From Nansenia antarctica (lineage: Eukaryota > Chordata > Actinopteri > Argentiniformes > Microstomatidae), in the NCBI GenBank assembly GCA_963989245.1, contig OZ022342.1, forward strand, positions 13,348,995-13,412,994: 64,000 nucleotides of DNA. The letters run 5' to 3'. The translations under genes and the position numbers were made by a program. Below, one piece after another: positions 36,491 through 49,254 of the stretch. The notes beneath the pieces are model-generated. The model was given only the letters and a program-made list of their open reading frames with translations, was not told the DNA's origin and searched no databases. How positions within the stretch are numbered: the stretch's first letter is position 1; the number at the start of each line of letters is the position of its first letter.

Positions 36491-37054
36491 ACCTAGATGG
36501 TCCGGGCAAATCTTCTTTAAAGAAAGCCGGTTCACTTTGCTGCAATCTTGGCATTGCTTCTGTTGTTATTTTCAATAAGGAGACCACCAAACACTGCTTT
36601 TGTTTGGACCAGTCACCTATGGGAGTGCATCCTTCTTAGTCTCCTGTTCTAGTCTTACACACGTTGCTAGGGAAATGGGGACATCCTAGCAACGACGACT
36701 GTCAGTAACGCTAATCTATAACTGCGTAGTAATTGGTCCGAAATGGGGGCCATCTTCCCCGTCTCTCGCTAAACCACTAGTAAATCAAAGGAGTGGCATG
36801 TCTAGTGTACAATCATTTCTAGGGCTTGTTTCCCGGGTCACTTCCTGTTATCCCTCATCTGTCCCCTCTTCTTCTGCCTCTGCCTGGAGTAATAACAAGT
36901 TAGGTCTGTCTTATTGAGTGTTGTGATCGCCTGGAGGGCAAGTAGAAGTTAGGACCTGTGTCTTTGGCCCTGTTGGCTGTGGGATGTTTTTACCTTTCAC
37001 TAGCCTCCGGTATGTCCGCTGGCTATAAACAACTTTGTCTGTTATCATGTCTGC

Positions 37055-37147
37055 TAGGGGTGCAACGGTTCTCGGTTTTTTTACGGACGGTACGGTTTGC
37101 GTTCCACGGCTCAATTCACTAGTGAACCGTGACGGTTTTCGGTTTTC

Positions 37148-37187
<40 letters not shown>

Positions 37188-38132
37188 TTTATTTTACCAG
37201 GAAGTCACATTGAGATTAAAACCTCTTTTACAAGAGAGACCTGGCCAAGACAGGGTCAAAATAGTAGCTTAAAAAAACTGTTCAGATAACAAGACAGGAC
37301 ATAAGACAGTGGCAACAATACAATAGACAAACAATGGTAGGGGTATTTACAAGGTGATTAAAACATTGAGAAGTCTAACCAAAGCAGGTACAGCGAGCGG
37401 TGACCACATCCTTTAATCTACGCTTGAAGATACTTATGGAAATAAGGGCCTCTAATTTAAAAGTAGTCTGTAGGTCATTCCAAGACCAAGGGCCATAATA
37501 AGACAAGCTTGCCCTTCCAACATTGTTCATGATAAGTGGCACCTTGTATTGTAGCCATCTACGAGACCTGAGACCCGAGCCACTCGGTATAGGGATGAAT
37601 TTCAGGCCCAGATAATTCGGTAAGAAGCCAGAGATGATTTTAAACACAAGAGTGTACCAGTGTTGGAGCCTTCTGACAGAAAGAGATGGCCATCCAACCA
37701 GACTATACAGTGTACAGTGATGGGTCCTGAAGGCACTATTGGTGATGTATCTTAGAACCGAATGATACAGGGGGTCTAGCTTGGATAAAGTGGACAGAGA
37801 AGCAAACCTATATACTGTATCACCATAATCCAATTGTGAAAGGAAAAGGGCGGAGACAAGACGTTTTCTGGAAGCCAAGGAAAAGCAAGATTTAAATCTA
37901 TACAGGAAGCCCACTGTACGCTTAAGCTTTATGGCGAGAAGATCAATTTGGCCGCGTTCGTAAATTAGCTCTGAGAGCGCCGGAGCGTCCACGTGAATGC
38001 CTCGAACGCGGCCTTTGGTCAGAGGTCGAGTTGGTCTGGAACGTTTGTTTCTGAACCGAACCATACCGAAAACCGTGACCCAAAATACCGAACCGTACCG
38101 AACCGTGGGCCAACTGAACCGTTGCACCCCTA
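37055..38132. mobile_element. Non-autonomous hAT element E
   Basis: The inverted ends TAGGGGTGCAACGGTT are near perfect. The 8-bp duplication ATGTCTGC is exact at 37047-37054 and 38133-38140. Subterminal ACGGTT/AACCGT repeats recur on both sides. Most of its interior is a LINE inserted in antisense. Confidence 0.92.
37149..37945 (-). mobile_element. LINE 3' portion inserted in hAT element E
   Basis: On the minus strand an uninterrupted frame (stop near 37375) shows LKRTVGFLYRFKSCFSLASR, LFLSQLDYGDTVY and SYYGPWSWNDL. These are hallmarks of the C-terminal third of an L2/Rex-type reverse transcriptase protein. The 3'UTR ends TGACTTCCTGGTAAAATAAA, then GG and a poly-A tail (+ strand T run, 37149-37183). 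The lack of stops across about 190 codons suggests a fairly young insertion. Confidence 0.8.
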
Positions 38133-40270
38133 ATGTCTGCAGAGTCCACCCGTTCCCTGTGGTTCAACTGTAGTCCACTCTGGACAACCCCTGGATGGGA
38201 ATCATTCTGAGAGCATCCTCAGAGAGAGACAGATCTAATTTAATTGTAAGTGCACAAAGGGTGGCCAGTTTTGATGGATTATAAAACATTTTTAATTGAC
38301 TTAATTAATTATATTTATTGCTGCTGCGAAATGTAGCTTTCCCCCCTTTGAAAAGGTCCATGCTAAATAACTGTGCTAATGATTACTTAAGATGCATTTG
38401 CAGACTGTGACAGTGCGTGACCTGCCATGGCCTTGTCTTCCCGCCTGAATTAGCTTTTCCAAAAGGTTCGGGTGTTTCTGGGTGTCTACCACTTCCTGTG
38501 GCCGTGTAACCTGTGACGTGCGTGTGTGTGTGTGGGGCTCATTGGCTACCTTCTTACTGCCTGGGAGCTGCAACAATTTCTCAGTGTTTGAAGCAACAGA
38601 AGCCTTCGTATGTAAATAAGTTCTGTTATGATTCTTCCTAGTATACATCCTGTTTGACAGCACAGCCTTGTTTTGGGGCGAATGAGGGGATTTGTTTGAA
38701 CCTCCGGTTTAGCGAATGCGAGTCTGCTGTCTGGCTCATTTCTGTGCGAATATTTCCAAACTGAATAAGGACTGCATTGCAACCACACCGTTGCTAGTTT
38801 CAACGCCATGCAACTAAGACATTCGCTGGATAAAAGCGTGGCAATGATTGACAGATTGACAGATTCATTCATTGTTTCAGTGAGAGGTGGTTTGCATGAA
38901 AGGAAGAGACTATTCTGAATCGTCATTGTAGTTCCCATTGTAGTGAAAAGAGGGCGCAGTCCTGCATATGGTGCCTTTAACATGGGAGGTTTTACCCATC
39001 AGAGACTCATCTCTGGGTTATCCATGAGTGATGTCTCCTAATTGTGTGTGTGTGTGTGTGTGTACGTGTACGTGTACTTCCTGGCTTGTGTGGTCAGGGG
39101 ATTTTCTCGGTCAGATTACTGCCTGGCCTGTATTCTAGCCCCATTAGGAGGGAGGGCTCTCCATTCAGGATTAGTCCAATCCATTGATTCCTGCTGGGAG
39201 AACCCTACAGGGTTTCAGACATGCCACGGTCATCCCAGTGAGGCCTGGCCTTAATCTGGGCCTGCCTTCCGGTCCCGTCTTATCCTGCAACCCCCAACAG
39301 CCTGGGCTCTTCTGGTGCCATCTACTCCCAACTACTGGGCTACTTTGCTTGGCCTGCACTTGTTTGGTGGGCACTACTATTAACCATGCTTGGTGTGCAT
39401 AAACATACAACAGGCTGTTCTTAAATCAGAAGTCCCAAGCCACTATGTTGGACCGACACACATTTTGTCTCACAGTCGCCGAACATTTGCGTATTGTTAT
39501 AATGGCATGCCATTTTGCGTTCATAGCAGATTATTAGCAGTGTAGACTAAGGGCTAGATTTGGTAAACAGCATTTGTACCCTTTTTTTCCAGAAAGGAAG
39601 AGAAGACAAACAAAGCTATAAACGTTTTTACGTTTTATTACCCGACTGGAATAAACTGTCCTCCATTGCTGACGCTTGGTTAATTGGGCCCTAAATAAGA
39701 AATAATTTGCTCGGTTCCTTTTCCATAACACCACCTCCCTTGCGTGTTTACATTCAGTATGATCCTCAGTTTGCTATTGCCATTTGTGCTAGTGGATCCT
39801 CTATGCTGTTTGAACTACAGTCATGAAACAAATGTGACAGTGTTTGGCCAACACAGGAATGGAACCAGATTTGGCCCAACTGAAGGCCTTGGAAAAGCCC
39901 CTTCAGACTGCTTCTCAAATCCTAACAAACCGCTAACTTCAATGGGTACAGGTGGCAGGGGACAAAGCGGGCGGCTGGGTGGCTGGGGGACAGGGAGCCG
40001 GGGGGGCTGAGGCCCGGTCGAAGGCCTCTCCACAGGGGCAGAACGGCTGGCGTGGCGTGGGCTTTGACCTTTGAAAGGCTATACTCGTTCATGGCGTCCT
40101 CTCTCCCCGTGTGGCTGCGCTCCATTGGGGCTCTCCTGGCAGCTACGCCACGGAGCAGAATAGGAACACAACCTGAGTGGGAAAGAGGACTCCCTACGCC
40201 ACAGTGCATTTGGAATGTGAACAGGCCAGCATCCTGGTAACTAATCCTTTGTTTTCCTTTTGTTTTGCAG

Positions 40271-40354
40271 GATTCTTTGGACTTTGCTACTGCGGACCTC
40301 TTTTTTTTTAGCTGGATTTTAGCCTCGCCCCATCCACCGCCAGCCATGGAATCG
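40271..40354 (+). other. ankrd11: Candidate second exon of ankrd11 with a strong start codon
   Basis: The acceptor is convincing: CTAAT branch-like sequence, a long T-rich tract and TTTTGCAG before 40271. The exon would be 84 nt, ending ATCG|GTGTGT. That donor has GT but a weak remainder. Near its end lies GCCAGCCATGGAATCG, a very good Kozak ATG at 40346. From that ATG to the donor is exactly three codons (M-E-S), so it would be in phase 0. It could be a 5'UTR exon or encode an alternative N-terminus. No transcript evidence is available here. Confidence 0.4.
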
Positions 40355-40358
40355 GTGT

Positions 40359-40360
<2 letters not shown>

Positions 40361-40398
<38 letters not shown>
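40361..40398 (+). repeat. (ATT)n microsatellite just downstream of the exon 2 donor
   Basis: About 38 bp of ATT repeats starting 7 bases after the candidate donor at 40355. Confidence 0.95.
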
Positions 40399-40399
<1 letters not shown>

Positions 40400-40897
40400 A
40401 CATTCTGACCACTTGGTCTCTGTGGAGCCGTCTGTTTCTTGGTTTATGTCACTGACCACTGTAAAGATCTCGATGTGGAGTTTCTTTCCCAAGCCTTATT
40501 GTTGTGGACTCACGTAGTGGTTTGCTACAGTAGAGCATTGTCTCAAATGTTCCATATTGAAGTCTTGGTGTAGGGAGTCGACTGCAGGCTGGCAATTTCA
40601 GATGTTGGTTCCCAGATCTCTTTGGCCCTCGCAAGGTTGCATTGTACAGCTGCTACACCCCTGTTCTCTCATAGAGGACATGAGGAATGGGTTTAGAACT
40701 GTATGTGTTGCTGTACCTTTCACTATAGGCTGAGCTAGTCTCCCTTTGCTTTGCTTTGAGAGAGAGACTGAGGCAGACAGCAGCGGTGCTAGTACCAACA
40801 TGCCGCTTTAAAGCCCTGCACTCTAGACTGGAATGCATGTATTAAAAGCAGGGCTTAGTGCGTGCCCAGGCCCTGCCTTCCTGTCCCTTTGTTAAAG

Positions 40898-40901
<4 letters not shown>

Positions 40902-40982
<81 letters not shown>

Positions 40983-40992
40983 CTCTCTCACT

Positions 40993-41032
<40 letters not shown>
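40902..41032 (+). repeat. Compound (CT)n-(GT)n microsatellite
   Basis: (CT)n runs from 40902 to about 40979 and (GT)n from 40997 to 41032, with a short CT-rich bridge. Confidence 0.97.
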
Positions 41033-41039
<7 letters not shown>

Positions 41040-41878
41040 AGGAAAGTGGGTCACAGCCTCCATAGAGCTCAGTGTGTCTACTGAAGAGTCCCCCTTCTGC
41101 ATGTGGCTCATGTGACTGTGTTGCTCCCTCATCAGTAAGCAGCCACAGCCCACGCCTCAGCCTCTGAAGAGACCAGTTGGATTTTCCCCACGGCACAGTG
41201 TACCGCCCCCCTCTCCCCAATCTCTCTCTCTCTCTCTCTCTCTCTACTCTGTCTTTCTCTGCTCTCTCCCACTGTAACCACCCTCCGCCAGCGGCTCTGT
41301 AGCAATGGGAGCTGGCCATGTTTACTTCTGAAAGCCTACCATATCTGCTTACTGTCAGTGGAAACCAAGGAAACTTATCACAAAGCTCATTATGCGTGTG
41401 TTTGTGTTTGTGTGTGTGTTTGCGTGTTATTTTCCCTCTCCCCCCACCACCATCTCATGTGATGCCAGTCACATGGTTTCCAGGCACAGTAAATCAGAAT
41501 CAGATTTTATTTTTAACAGCCCTAAGTCTTCCACTTTGCCGACGGTTAGCAAAAACAGACACCGATGCCTGTATAGCCCTCTCTCTCTCTCCCTCTCTCT
41601 TCCCATCTCTGCCACTCCCTCCATGTGTCATGCTCTCAACGCCCCCCTCCTCCTCTCTCCACCTTGCACACAGCCCCTTGGCAGTGCCAATATTATTTCC
41701 TGCGTTATCTGCTGGCTCTGAGTTGTGCTGTGTTGGATGTTGTGCAGATGAAAGGGTGCTCTCTCTCTCTCCTTCCTGTGATCGCTCTCCCCTGCACCGT
41801 TTCGCCTCTGCTCATTACCAGCATGTTTTTCTCCCCCCCCTCTCTCTCTCTCTCTCTCTTGCTCTCTTGCTCTCTCTG

Positions 41879-41909
<31 letters not shown>

Positions 41910-42499
41910 TTCTATCTCTCTCTCTCCCCCTTTCCAAAGCAGTGCCCTGTTCCTCAATGGGATTAGTCTGCAGCACTCTGAACAGGGAAGTGGGGGCCCT
42001 GCCAGTCATATTACATAACTCTCATAGCCTGGCTTGAGACAACTATAGAGGCTTTGTTTCCCGGACCCCCTCCCCTCTCTCTCCTCCAAGCCGCCTACCT
42101 CCCCTCCTGGCAGGCAGGCAACATGCTAATGCTCTATTGAAAGAGTCTGTGTGTGCTCCCAAACAGGCATGGCTCTGTGGTCAGCTCCAGAGAGGAGAGC
42201 AACTCGCATCATTACCCAGCAAAATGGCATTTCACTCATATCTCTTTAGCTGCGGAATGTGAACTTGAAGTTAGACCAGAGAGAGAGAGAGAGCTGGAAC
42301 TGTGTTGTAGGCTTACTACGTGTTCTTGTAAGCATGCTGAATGATGAGGTGGTAGCCTAATAGCATATACCTTGTATGATCCAAGGAATTGAACGGTTCA
42401 GATAAAAAAAAAAAAAACATTAGCAACTACAGAATATTATTCTAATTTCCCACACATTACATCCATATTGTACACATTTCGGTTTATATTATGTGGAAA

Positions 42500-42920
42500 T
42501 TGTTGACTTATTGGACCGTAAACTAGGTTCGGTACGTACCTTGGTTTTTAAGTCACAGTTTGGTACGTTTTCGGTACAGCGGGGTAAAAATGATTCCAAA
42601 ATATAAAATTGCTTTTCTTTCTTTTTTATTATTATTGGGTTAGGGTTAGGTGATTTACTCAACCAACAATGGGTCTTTCTTTCTTAAATAAAAAAAAGTC
42701 AGGAACAAGGCTAGTTTTCCCCCTAGTTTGGCCTAGTTCTACCCGGTTCGTTTAGCATCCACATGTGTGAGGCATAGGGTGCTTCCCCACACAGCAAATG
42801 TGGAGTACTTAGATCCTTATAATACACTGGTATGTACAAAATTCTGAAAACAAACACTATCTGCTATTGCAGTAGTATCAAAGTACCGGTACACAGTGCA
42901 ACACTGCAACCCTACACCAC
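42500..42920. mobile_element. Decayed hAT-like sequence
   Basis: GGTTCGGTACGTACCTTGG and GTACGTTTTCGGTACAG near 42528-42580, and ACCGGTACACAGTGCAACAC followed by TGCAACCCTA near 42885-42915, resemble subterminal and terminal parts of fish hAT elements. No intact inverted pair or duplication is left. Confidence 0.3.
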
Positions 42921-43690
42921 ACAGGCAGTCTCTCGTGTCATGTCAGTCCAGTATAAGAATGTTGCTGTGCTCCTAGGTGGTGCAGCCACTGCATCCCAGT
43001 TCTGTCACCAGCTACAAGAGCCTAGTGTGACCTGCCCTGAAAAACAGGCCGTCACATTGACCTTTGGGGTATGGCTGGATGGCAGAAACGTTGTATTTTT
43101 TGTGTCCCCTCTGTCTGTACAGACAGCGGAGGTAGAGCAGAGCAACGCTATAGACTGGCTGGTAAGGCCATGAGTAGGTCTGCTGAACCCCCCTTGCTGT
43201 ATGCAACATATAAAATACTATATTCAAATAGCAGGATGCCATACCACCCTCCCTCTCCTAAGCACAGTGTCCACGCTGCATCATTTAAATGGCTTTTGAA
43301 GGCTGTTTGGAGCTGCCTGCGCCTGGGCTTTGGAAACGGACATGTAGGTGTGTGAGTGAAAAGGATAAATAGAGCAGCCTGATGCATACAAACAGTTTTG
43401 TAAGGACCGGCTCCGGAGGCTCGCTCCTGTGAGGTATGGAACGGCTTGCGAGAGAGACGGAGTGAGGGAAGAAGAGAGAAAAGAAGAGCTTCAACCTTGA
43501 ATATGTGAAAAGAGAGCAGTGCTCTGAATGCAGTTTTCTGCGCGAGCTGAGAACAGGATGTATCTGTTTTTTAATGAAGCGATGTTATGCTGGTTTCAGA
43601 AGAATGTACTGCTAGGAGGTCAGGGTTGATTCTCATGCTCTGCTCAAGGGGTTGGCTCTGCTGATGGCCAAGTGTGTTCCTCCTTTCCTT

Positions 43691-43696
<6 letters not shown>

Positions 43697-43754
<58 letters not shown>
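43697..43754 (+). repeat. (CT)n microsatellite
   Basis: About 58 bp of CT on the + strand. Confidence 0.97.
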
Positions 43755-43756
<2 letters not shown>

Positions 43757-43780
43757 AGCCCGCTCGCCATATTCCCACAG

Positions 43781-44041
43781 AATAACGGTAATATGCCAGA
43801 AAAGATTTCCCGGTATAATTTTTTGGTCCGACCTATGTTTGTTTACACAAGCCTTGATTACCTGGGTCCACTCGTTGCCTTGGTTACCTGGGTCCGCTCG
43901 TTGACACACCAGTGCAATGGCAGTAAAGAGAGAGGGGAGAGTTGGGGACGGGTAGGCGGGGCACAGGGCAGAGTACAATTCATGCAAATGAGCATACCTC
44001 ATTTCACCGCCGCCCACCACATGCCTCTGTGTAAACGGGGC
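43781..44041. repeat. Dispersed repeat, copy 1 of 2
   Basis: It shares order and sequence with 55695-56040: TTACCTGGGTC, CCAGTGCAATGGCAG, AATGCAAATGAGCATACCT-like sequence, and CCTCTGTGTAAACGGGGCTG at the end. A transposon-derived repeat is likely; no inverted ends were established. Confidence 0.5.
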
Positions 44042-44042
44042 T

Positions 44043-44117
<75 letters not shown>
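44042..44117 (+). repeat. (CT)n microsatellite
   Basis: About 75 bp of CT on the + strand, directly after the dispersed repeat. Confidence 0.97.
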
Positions 44118-44120
<3 letters not shown>

Positions 44121-47100
44121 CCCTCCCCCTCGGCTCTTCCTCACTCCCACACATTCACTCAAAACAAGCTCACCCAAAGCGTCCTGTCTGCAGAGGGCAG
44201 CAGCTTGGCCGTGATGATGGATAGTCAGTGCTGCCTCTCAAAAGGTCAGATGTGTGCAGCGTGTCTGGATGTTGGCTCTGCCTGGGGTCGTAGACGGGAG
44301 TCAGATTGTTGTTTTTGAATGTTTCAGGCTCCCACTCGGCCAAGCCAAGTTCTCATCACAGAGTCGTTAGAACACTAAGTCTGTGTTTAGGTGGTCAGTC
44401 TAATTTTAGCTCCTTGGGCCTTTTGCTTCGAGTGGGGAGAACAACATGATAACGCCGGCCTCGTGTCTCGCTGCCGGCTGTGCAGCTTCTCCCGATAGAT
44501 AGCCTAGTGGTCGTATTTTTGGGGGTGGATTGTCCTTGTTTGGAACCGGTCGTAGCATTCTCTGTCCCTTGTCTCGGCCTCCGCAGTAAAACACCTCTTG
44601 AACAGGTCTCCTAAATGGCAGGGGTGTGCCACATGCCTCCCTGGCGCCCACAGTCTCCTCCCCCCTGGGCCTCACCACTGTACCTCCTCCACCACCCTTC
44701 CTCAGGCGATCAAACAGACCCCCATCAAATCTGACAGGCAGGGGGAGAGGGGCGGGGGTGGGGTATGGGGGTTTTTAACCGCAAAAAACCCAGTGGAACA
44801 AATGAGTGTGTTTGTACTATTGTAGGATAAAGGGGGCCCTCCCACAGTGTCTCCTGGCTGCCTGTTAGTATGGTTTATTTACAACTCTGGGCTGAGTGAT
44901 TAAAAGAACATGGAGAGCTACGGAGACAGCGCACATTGTTCCGCACACACGCTCTTCTCAGATCCTTTCACCTCAATCTGCCAGCTGTAATTGGATTCTT
45001 TGTAACGTAATACGTTTTATCTTTTTATATACAGCGAGAATGGACATTTTGGGGGATTTGTATGCTGTGCCTAACAGTGGAGGAATAGAGCGTGTCAGCA
45101 ACGCAGAGTGGCCGTGTTCTGTGTGTGCCAGAGACATCACTACAGGGCCGGCCGGCTCTGGTGTCCTGCAGCTAGACGCAGTCTGACATAGCAGAATGTC
45201 CTATAGACCTATAGGCCGTGTATGCTTTAGTGGAGCTCTAGCAGTATTAGGCTGCTATCTGACCGTGCTCAGTAGCCTATACACCAGACTGCTCCTATGC
45301 CATTTGTTTGGCATGTTTCCGATGACACTCGGTGCCGATAAATGGGCTATTTCTGCCTTTCCTTTCACCAGTCAATGTGTCCTCTGTCACATATGCTCTG
45401 TGTCCTTGTCGTGGTGGTGGTCCCCGGGGCAGATAAAATGCTTGACTTCGACTGGTTGTTGTTTTGACAACCCTAGAATATGTTATAGAAAAGCTTCCTC
45501 TGTCTCTGTGGTAGACTGTGACCTATATTTGCTAACTGGAGTAGTCCTGTATTATTAGCTACACATGCTTGGGTGGTTTGGTCTGTTGTTCTTTGCCAAA
45601 ATGGGGGATGTGCCATATTGAAAGTGGTAAACAATAGGTCTACGTCTGCTGGCTAGTCAAGGTGAGGTCAACTGTACCATAGTGTGAATTAGAAGTCCTA
45701 TTTCTCCGTCTTGCCAGCTTGCTTAGCATAAACCACAATTCTTAGAGAGGAGGAGAGAGTAGACAGAGAGGAGAGGACAGGCGTTTGGAGCCTCAGCAGC
45801 CATTATCCCCCCCCACACCCGGTGACGTTGTGGTTTTTCCCCTAGCTGCTGCCAGCAAATTCTCCCCCCCACACCACTCACTCTCCCATCTCTGTCCACC
45901 CCTCCCCCCCCTCTCTCGGATCATGATGACTTGGATGTTTGCGTGGGGCTGGAGATTAAGAGGCTAATGTAGCATTGAGTGGGAGAGCAGGAGCTCCGAG
46001 GCCCAGACAGACAGAGAGACACACACACACACACACACAGATAGGGCCCTGACCTGCTGAACACCAGGCAGATCCCCGAAAACCATTTGGCCCTTTTGCT
46101 AGTAAGGCTAATAAGTATGGAGCTTTTATTGAGCGCAGGCCTGTAATCTCCTGGTCCATCTGAGCTTGCGCTCTGGTCATAGTAGACGAGCCTATTTTAG
46201 GGAGCTACCTATTAAAGGTTGAATGGAGTGGAGAGCTTGTTCCTTCGTCTCTAGTTTCTCGCCATAATGGCGGTGATAATGGCTGTGTTCTGATTGTTTA
46301 TGTCAGACAGGCTCTTATTTCAGGAAACTCTTTCAGTGAATGTTTTCCCCCCCAGTAATCTGAATTCCCCCCCTCCACCAACTCTCATGAGAGCCTGGAG
46401 CAAAGTGCTCAGCCGACTCTGTGGCACGGAGGCCTACCTCAGCCCAGCCCACCCTTGGCACTGGCAACCCTATCCTGCTCTCACCGTTTGGGTTCAGTCC
46501 ACTGTCACTCTGGCAGCCACAATGCTTTGACCTTGGTTTCAAGTAGCCCCGGCCTTGGTAGTAAGCCAATACCACTCCTGGGATGGTGTGACCTTGTTCG
46601 CTAGCTACCCCAACTGTACGTCTGCATGCCTCTCTCCGCACGCACACACACACACACACACACTACCCACCTCCCTGCCTTTGTTGGAGGTGGCCACCTC
46701 TGTTTGCTGTGATAATTCAATGTGAACTCCACAGATTAGGTTATAGCGTGGCTGGTCATCGGGCCTGAACTGCTGCTTGTGTTGCAAAAAGGCTGTTGCA
46801 TATAGCCTAGTATGAACTAGTCCTGGGCTCTGAGCACTCCCCACAAACATCAGAGACAGCAATGTTTCCCTGTGTGGGCTGCACTGAAGGTTGTGTTTCC
46901 CCCCCCCCAAAAGGCAGAAAAATCATGGAGCTTTTTGGTGTATTGCCCTTTCACCGCATTTTGCACCTGTTTGCAACTATTGAGCTTATACTGCTTCTCC
47001 ACAGCTATCTGCTGCATCGATTATTGACTTGGTGGGACATTTGAAATGCAATTCCATTCAATTTCCATTTCAACTGTTCCATGACCCATGACCCAGACTG

Positions 47101-47215
47101 TCTGTCACTTTGTGTCATATTGATGCAGGGAATGACACTGATGTGGATTGATTTAAAGGGACAATTTGGGATTGGTACACATCTATTTTTTTACTTTTAA
47201 ATTAAGGATACATAT

Positions 47216-47720
47216 CCGGGTCAATGACGGATAAGGTTTTCAGAAGTGCAAAAAGTTAAATGATGTATACAGTATAACACATTTTCCATTAATAATATAT
47301 TTTATATTTTGCACCCAAAGATATGCAAATAGGACTAACATAGATAGGCATCATTCGGTACAACCATTATATTTATATTTAACCAGATTTCTGGTTGTAC
47401 CGAATGATTATTTTTGGTTGTACCGAATTATTTTCTTCAAGTAAACAGTTAAAACAAGCACATGTTTAGCTACCTATGTGAGAACTTGACCTTGAGCTTG
47501 AACTTCATATTAAATATATCTTTCTAAAATATTTCAACATTTTCAGTTTGTTTTAGCGGTTGTACCGAATGATCCCAAAAAATCACCATAAACTCTTTTG
47601 TGTATTCAATAAAGGAGAGCAAATAGTGTTAGTTAACAATTTATATATATATTAATTGTTAATTTTAGAAAATATTACATTTCGACACAAAATGTACACG
47701 TCACATCATTGACCTATCCA
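47216..47720. repeat. Interspersed repeat with GGTTGTACCGAATGAT motifs
   Basis: GGGTCAATGACGGATA near 47218 is partly mirrored by CATCATTGACCTATCC near 47705, suggesting inverted ends. Inside, GGTTGTACCGAAT occurs three times (about 47392, 47418, 47558) and once inverted (ATTCGGTACAACC near 47352). The family is not assigned. Confidence 0.45.
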
Positions 47721-49025
47721 TAGACTTTGGAAGAATATAACGCATGCCTCATGAGCGTAGTGTTCCTCTGGTATTTTACTGCATGTGCACAAGCTGAATC
47801 TAGCGGCCTATTAAATTTAAAAAAATCAAGCCTGCCGCGAGCCAGCTCGAACACTTTCCCGCCACAGCGTGAGCAGTGCTGAAATATACAAGTAGTCTAA
47901 AGTGGGTGAGCGTGCGAGCTTACAGTTGCTGGGTGGGAGTGAGACGCTTTGCTGAAGCAGCGGGGCAAAACACAACGCAAGAGATGTTTCATGTTATTAT
48001 GAGAACTGTACAAATATTTTTGTTGGTTCGCTATGAAACTGTGGTGGGACACATTCGACTGGTGGGCCACCACAGTCTAGGTAATTAAAGGGGAAAATAC
48101 TGCTCTTCACTGCTAAACGATCACTACCTGGCTACACACACAAAGCTAGTTTTGCTAAATCTGAGTTCTGTGATTCCTTCTGCTATGCTAGGTCCCTACC
48201 TTTGTCATCTGGTTTGAATCTAAAATGTTTCCGTACTGGGGCAGTTGTGTTGTATTTATTTATTTTGACACAAAAACAACTCTTTGTCTTCCCTCACATG
48301 AGTCTAATTGGATCCAACCATGCTAAGCATGCATGTGTTTACTTGGCTTCAGAACCTTCTGTCTCTCTCTGGCTACCTTAGCAGGCTCACTGATCCCGCC
48401 TCATGTGTTACAGAGGCTACTTTATTCATTTAATAAACATCGGCTCCTGCGCTTGGTGGGTGGAATGGCAAAAATAACAGAATGGACGGTGGGAATTATA
48501 CAAGTGTAACCTTGTACACCGTATGCTACTGGTAATACCTTCCACCTGCTCAACCCTAACATTTAGTGTAAACCATCATGACAGCACAAGTTAGGTCACA
48601 CAGCAAGGTGGAACTAAAACAACAGTAGGGTGTTTTTCACCAATCCTTTGCTGTTTTTAATTGTAGTTCTTTAGTGGCAATATTTTTGTCTGTCAAAAAG
48701 ACATGGCATTTGGAATTTCTCTGTCAACACTTCAAACAAATTGGGACAATGACGGACAATTGTCGGTTAACGGAACTCCTGATTGTATCACTCCAAAACA
48801 TAGTTTAAACCGTCATCAGTACCTCTGTCTATGTGGCTGATTTTCTCCAGCTCCTTCCCTCAGCTGTTTACCCCAAACATTGGCGGATTGACCACTTTGT
48901 TGAATCCCAGATTGCCGCTTTTAACTCTACTGCTAGCTGTTCAATTTGTATCGAAATCGCAGGGCCTGTTACGTGGTTGATGTTAACTGTGCCTGCAAGG
49001 TTAGCTGTTGAGCCTTGTTGTGATG

Positions 49026-49254
49026 CTAGGGCTGTGACACTCATGGAATCTTTGGTAACAGTTGGTTGTCATGCAAATAATACAACGCATGAAAGAACCA
49101 GAATAACATTGCGGTCTACTGCAGTTGCTATTACTGAATAACTAATGAACACATCCAAACAGGATGTTGATTTTAACAGAAAGCAAGAACAGAAAGTGCA
49201 CGTATTTAACAAAAGTGATTTTGTGATTGTGTGACCAGAGTGACGGTCATAGCC
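49026..49254. mobile_element. Decayed MITE
   Basis: TAGGGCTGTGACACTCATGG at the left and GTGACGGTCATAGCC at the right are an imperfect inverted pair. TTGTCATGCAAATAAT near the left end resembles a known type of fish MITE. No clear target duplication. Confidence 0.4.

Larger units (their letters stand above)
13188..40270 (+). other. Presumed ankrd11 intron 1 (about 27 kb)
   Basis: The intron is defined by the donor at 13188 and the acceptor TTTTGCAG at 40263-40270. Apart from the mobile elements and repeats listed separately, I see no gene in 13188-14750, 15146-18980, 19100-21410, 24247-26990, 28960-30385, 31350-32130, 34612-35680 or 38141-40270. Open frames in these stretches lack recognisable homology or are started by non-ATG codons. 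Poly-G runs occur at about 15989-16003 and 16978-16994, and a poly-C run at about 35073-35096. Confidence 0.5.

Noticed and set aside
37943..38167. N-terminal part of the 250-residue minus-strand frame as a cellular gene
   Set aside because: Its first part is hAT element E sequence and the remainder is LINE reverse transcriptase; it is a chance fusion of two transposons.
40855..44224. Frames of up to 239 residues rich in SLSLSL or REREREREE
   Set aside because: They run across (CT)n and (GT)n microsatellites and CT-rich intron; no domain or homology.
48833..49141. 102-residue frame
   Set aside because: The first codon is GTG and the 3' third is a decayed MITE; no recognisable protein.
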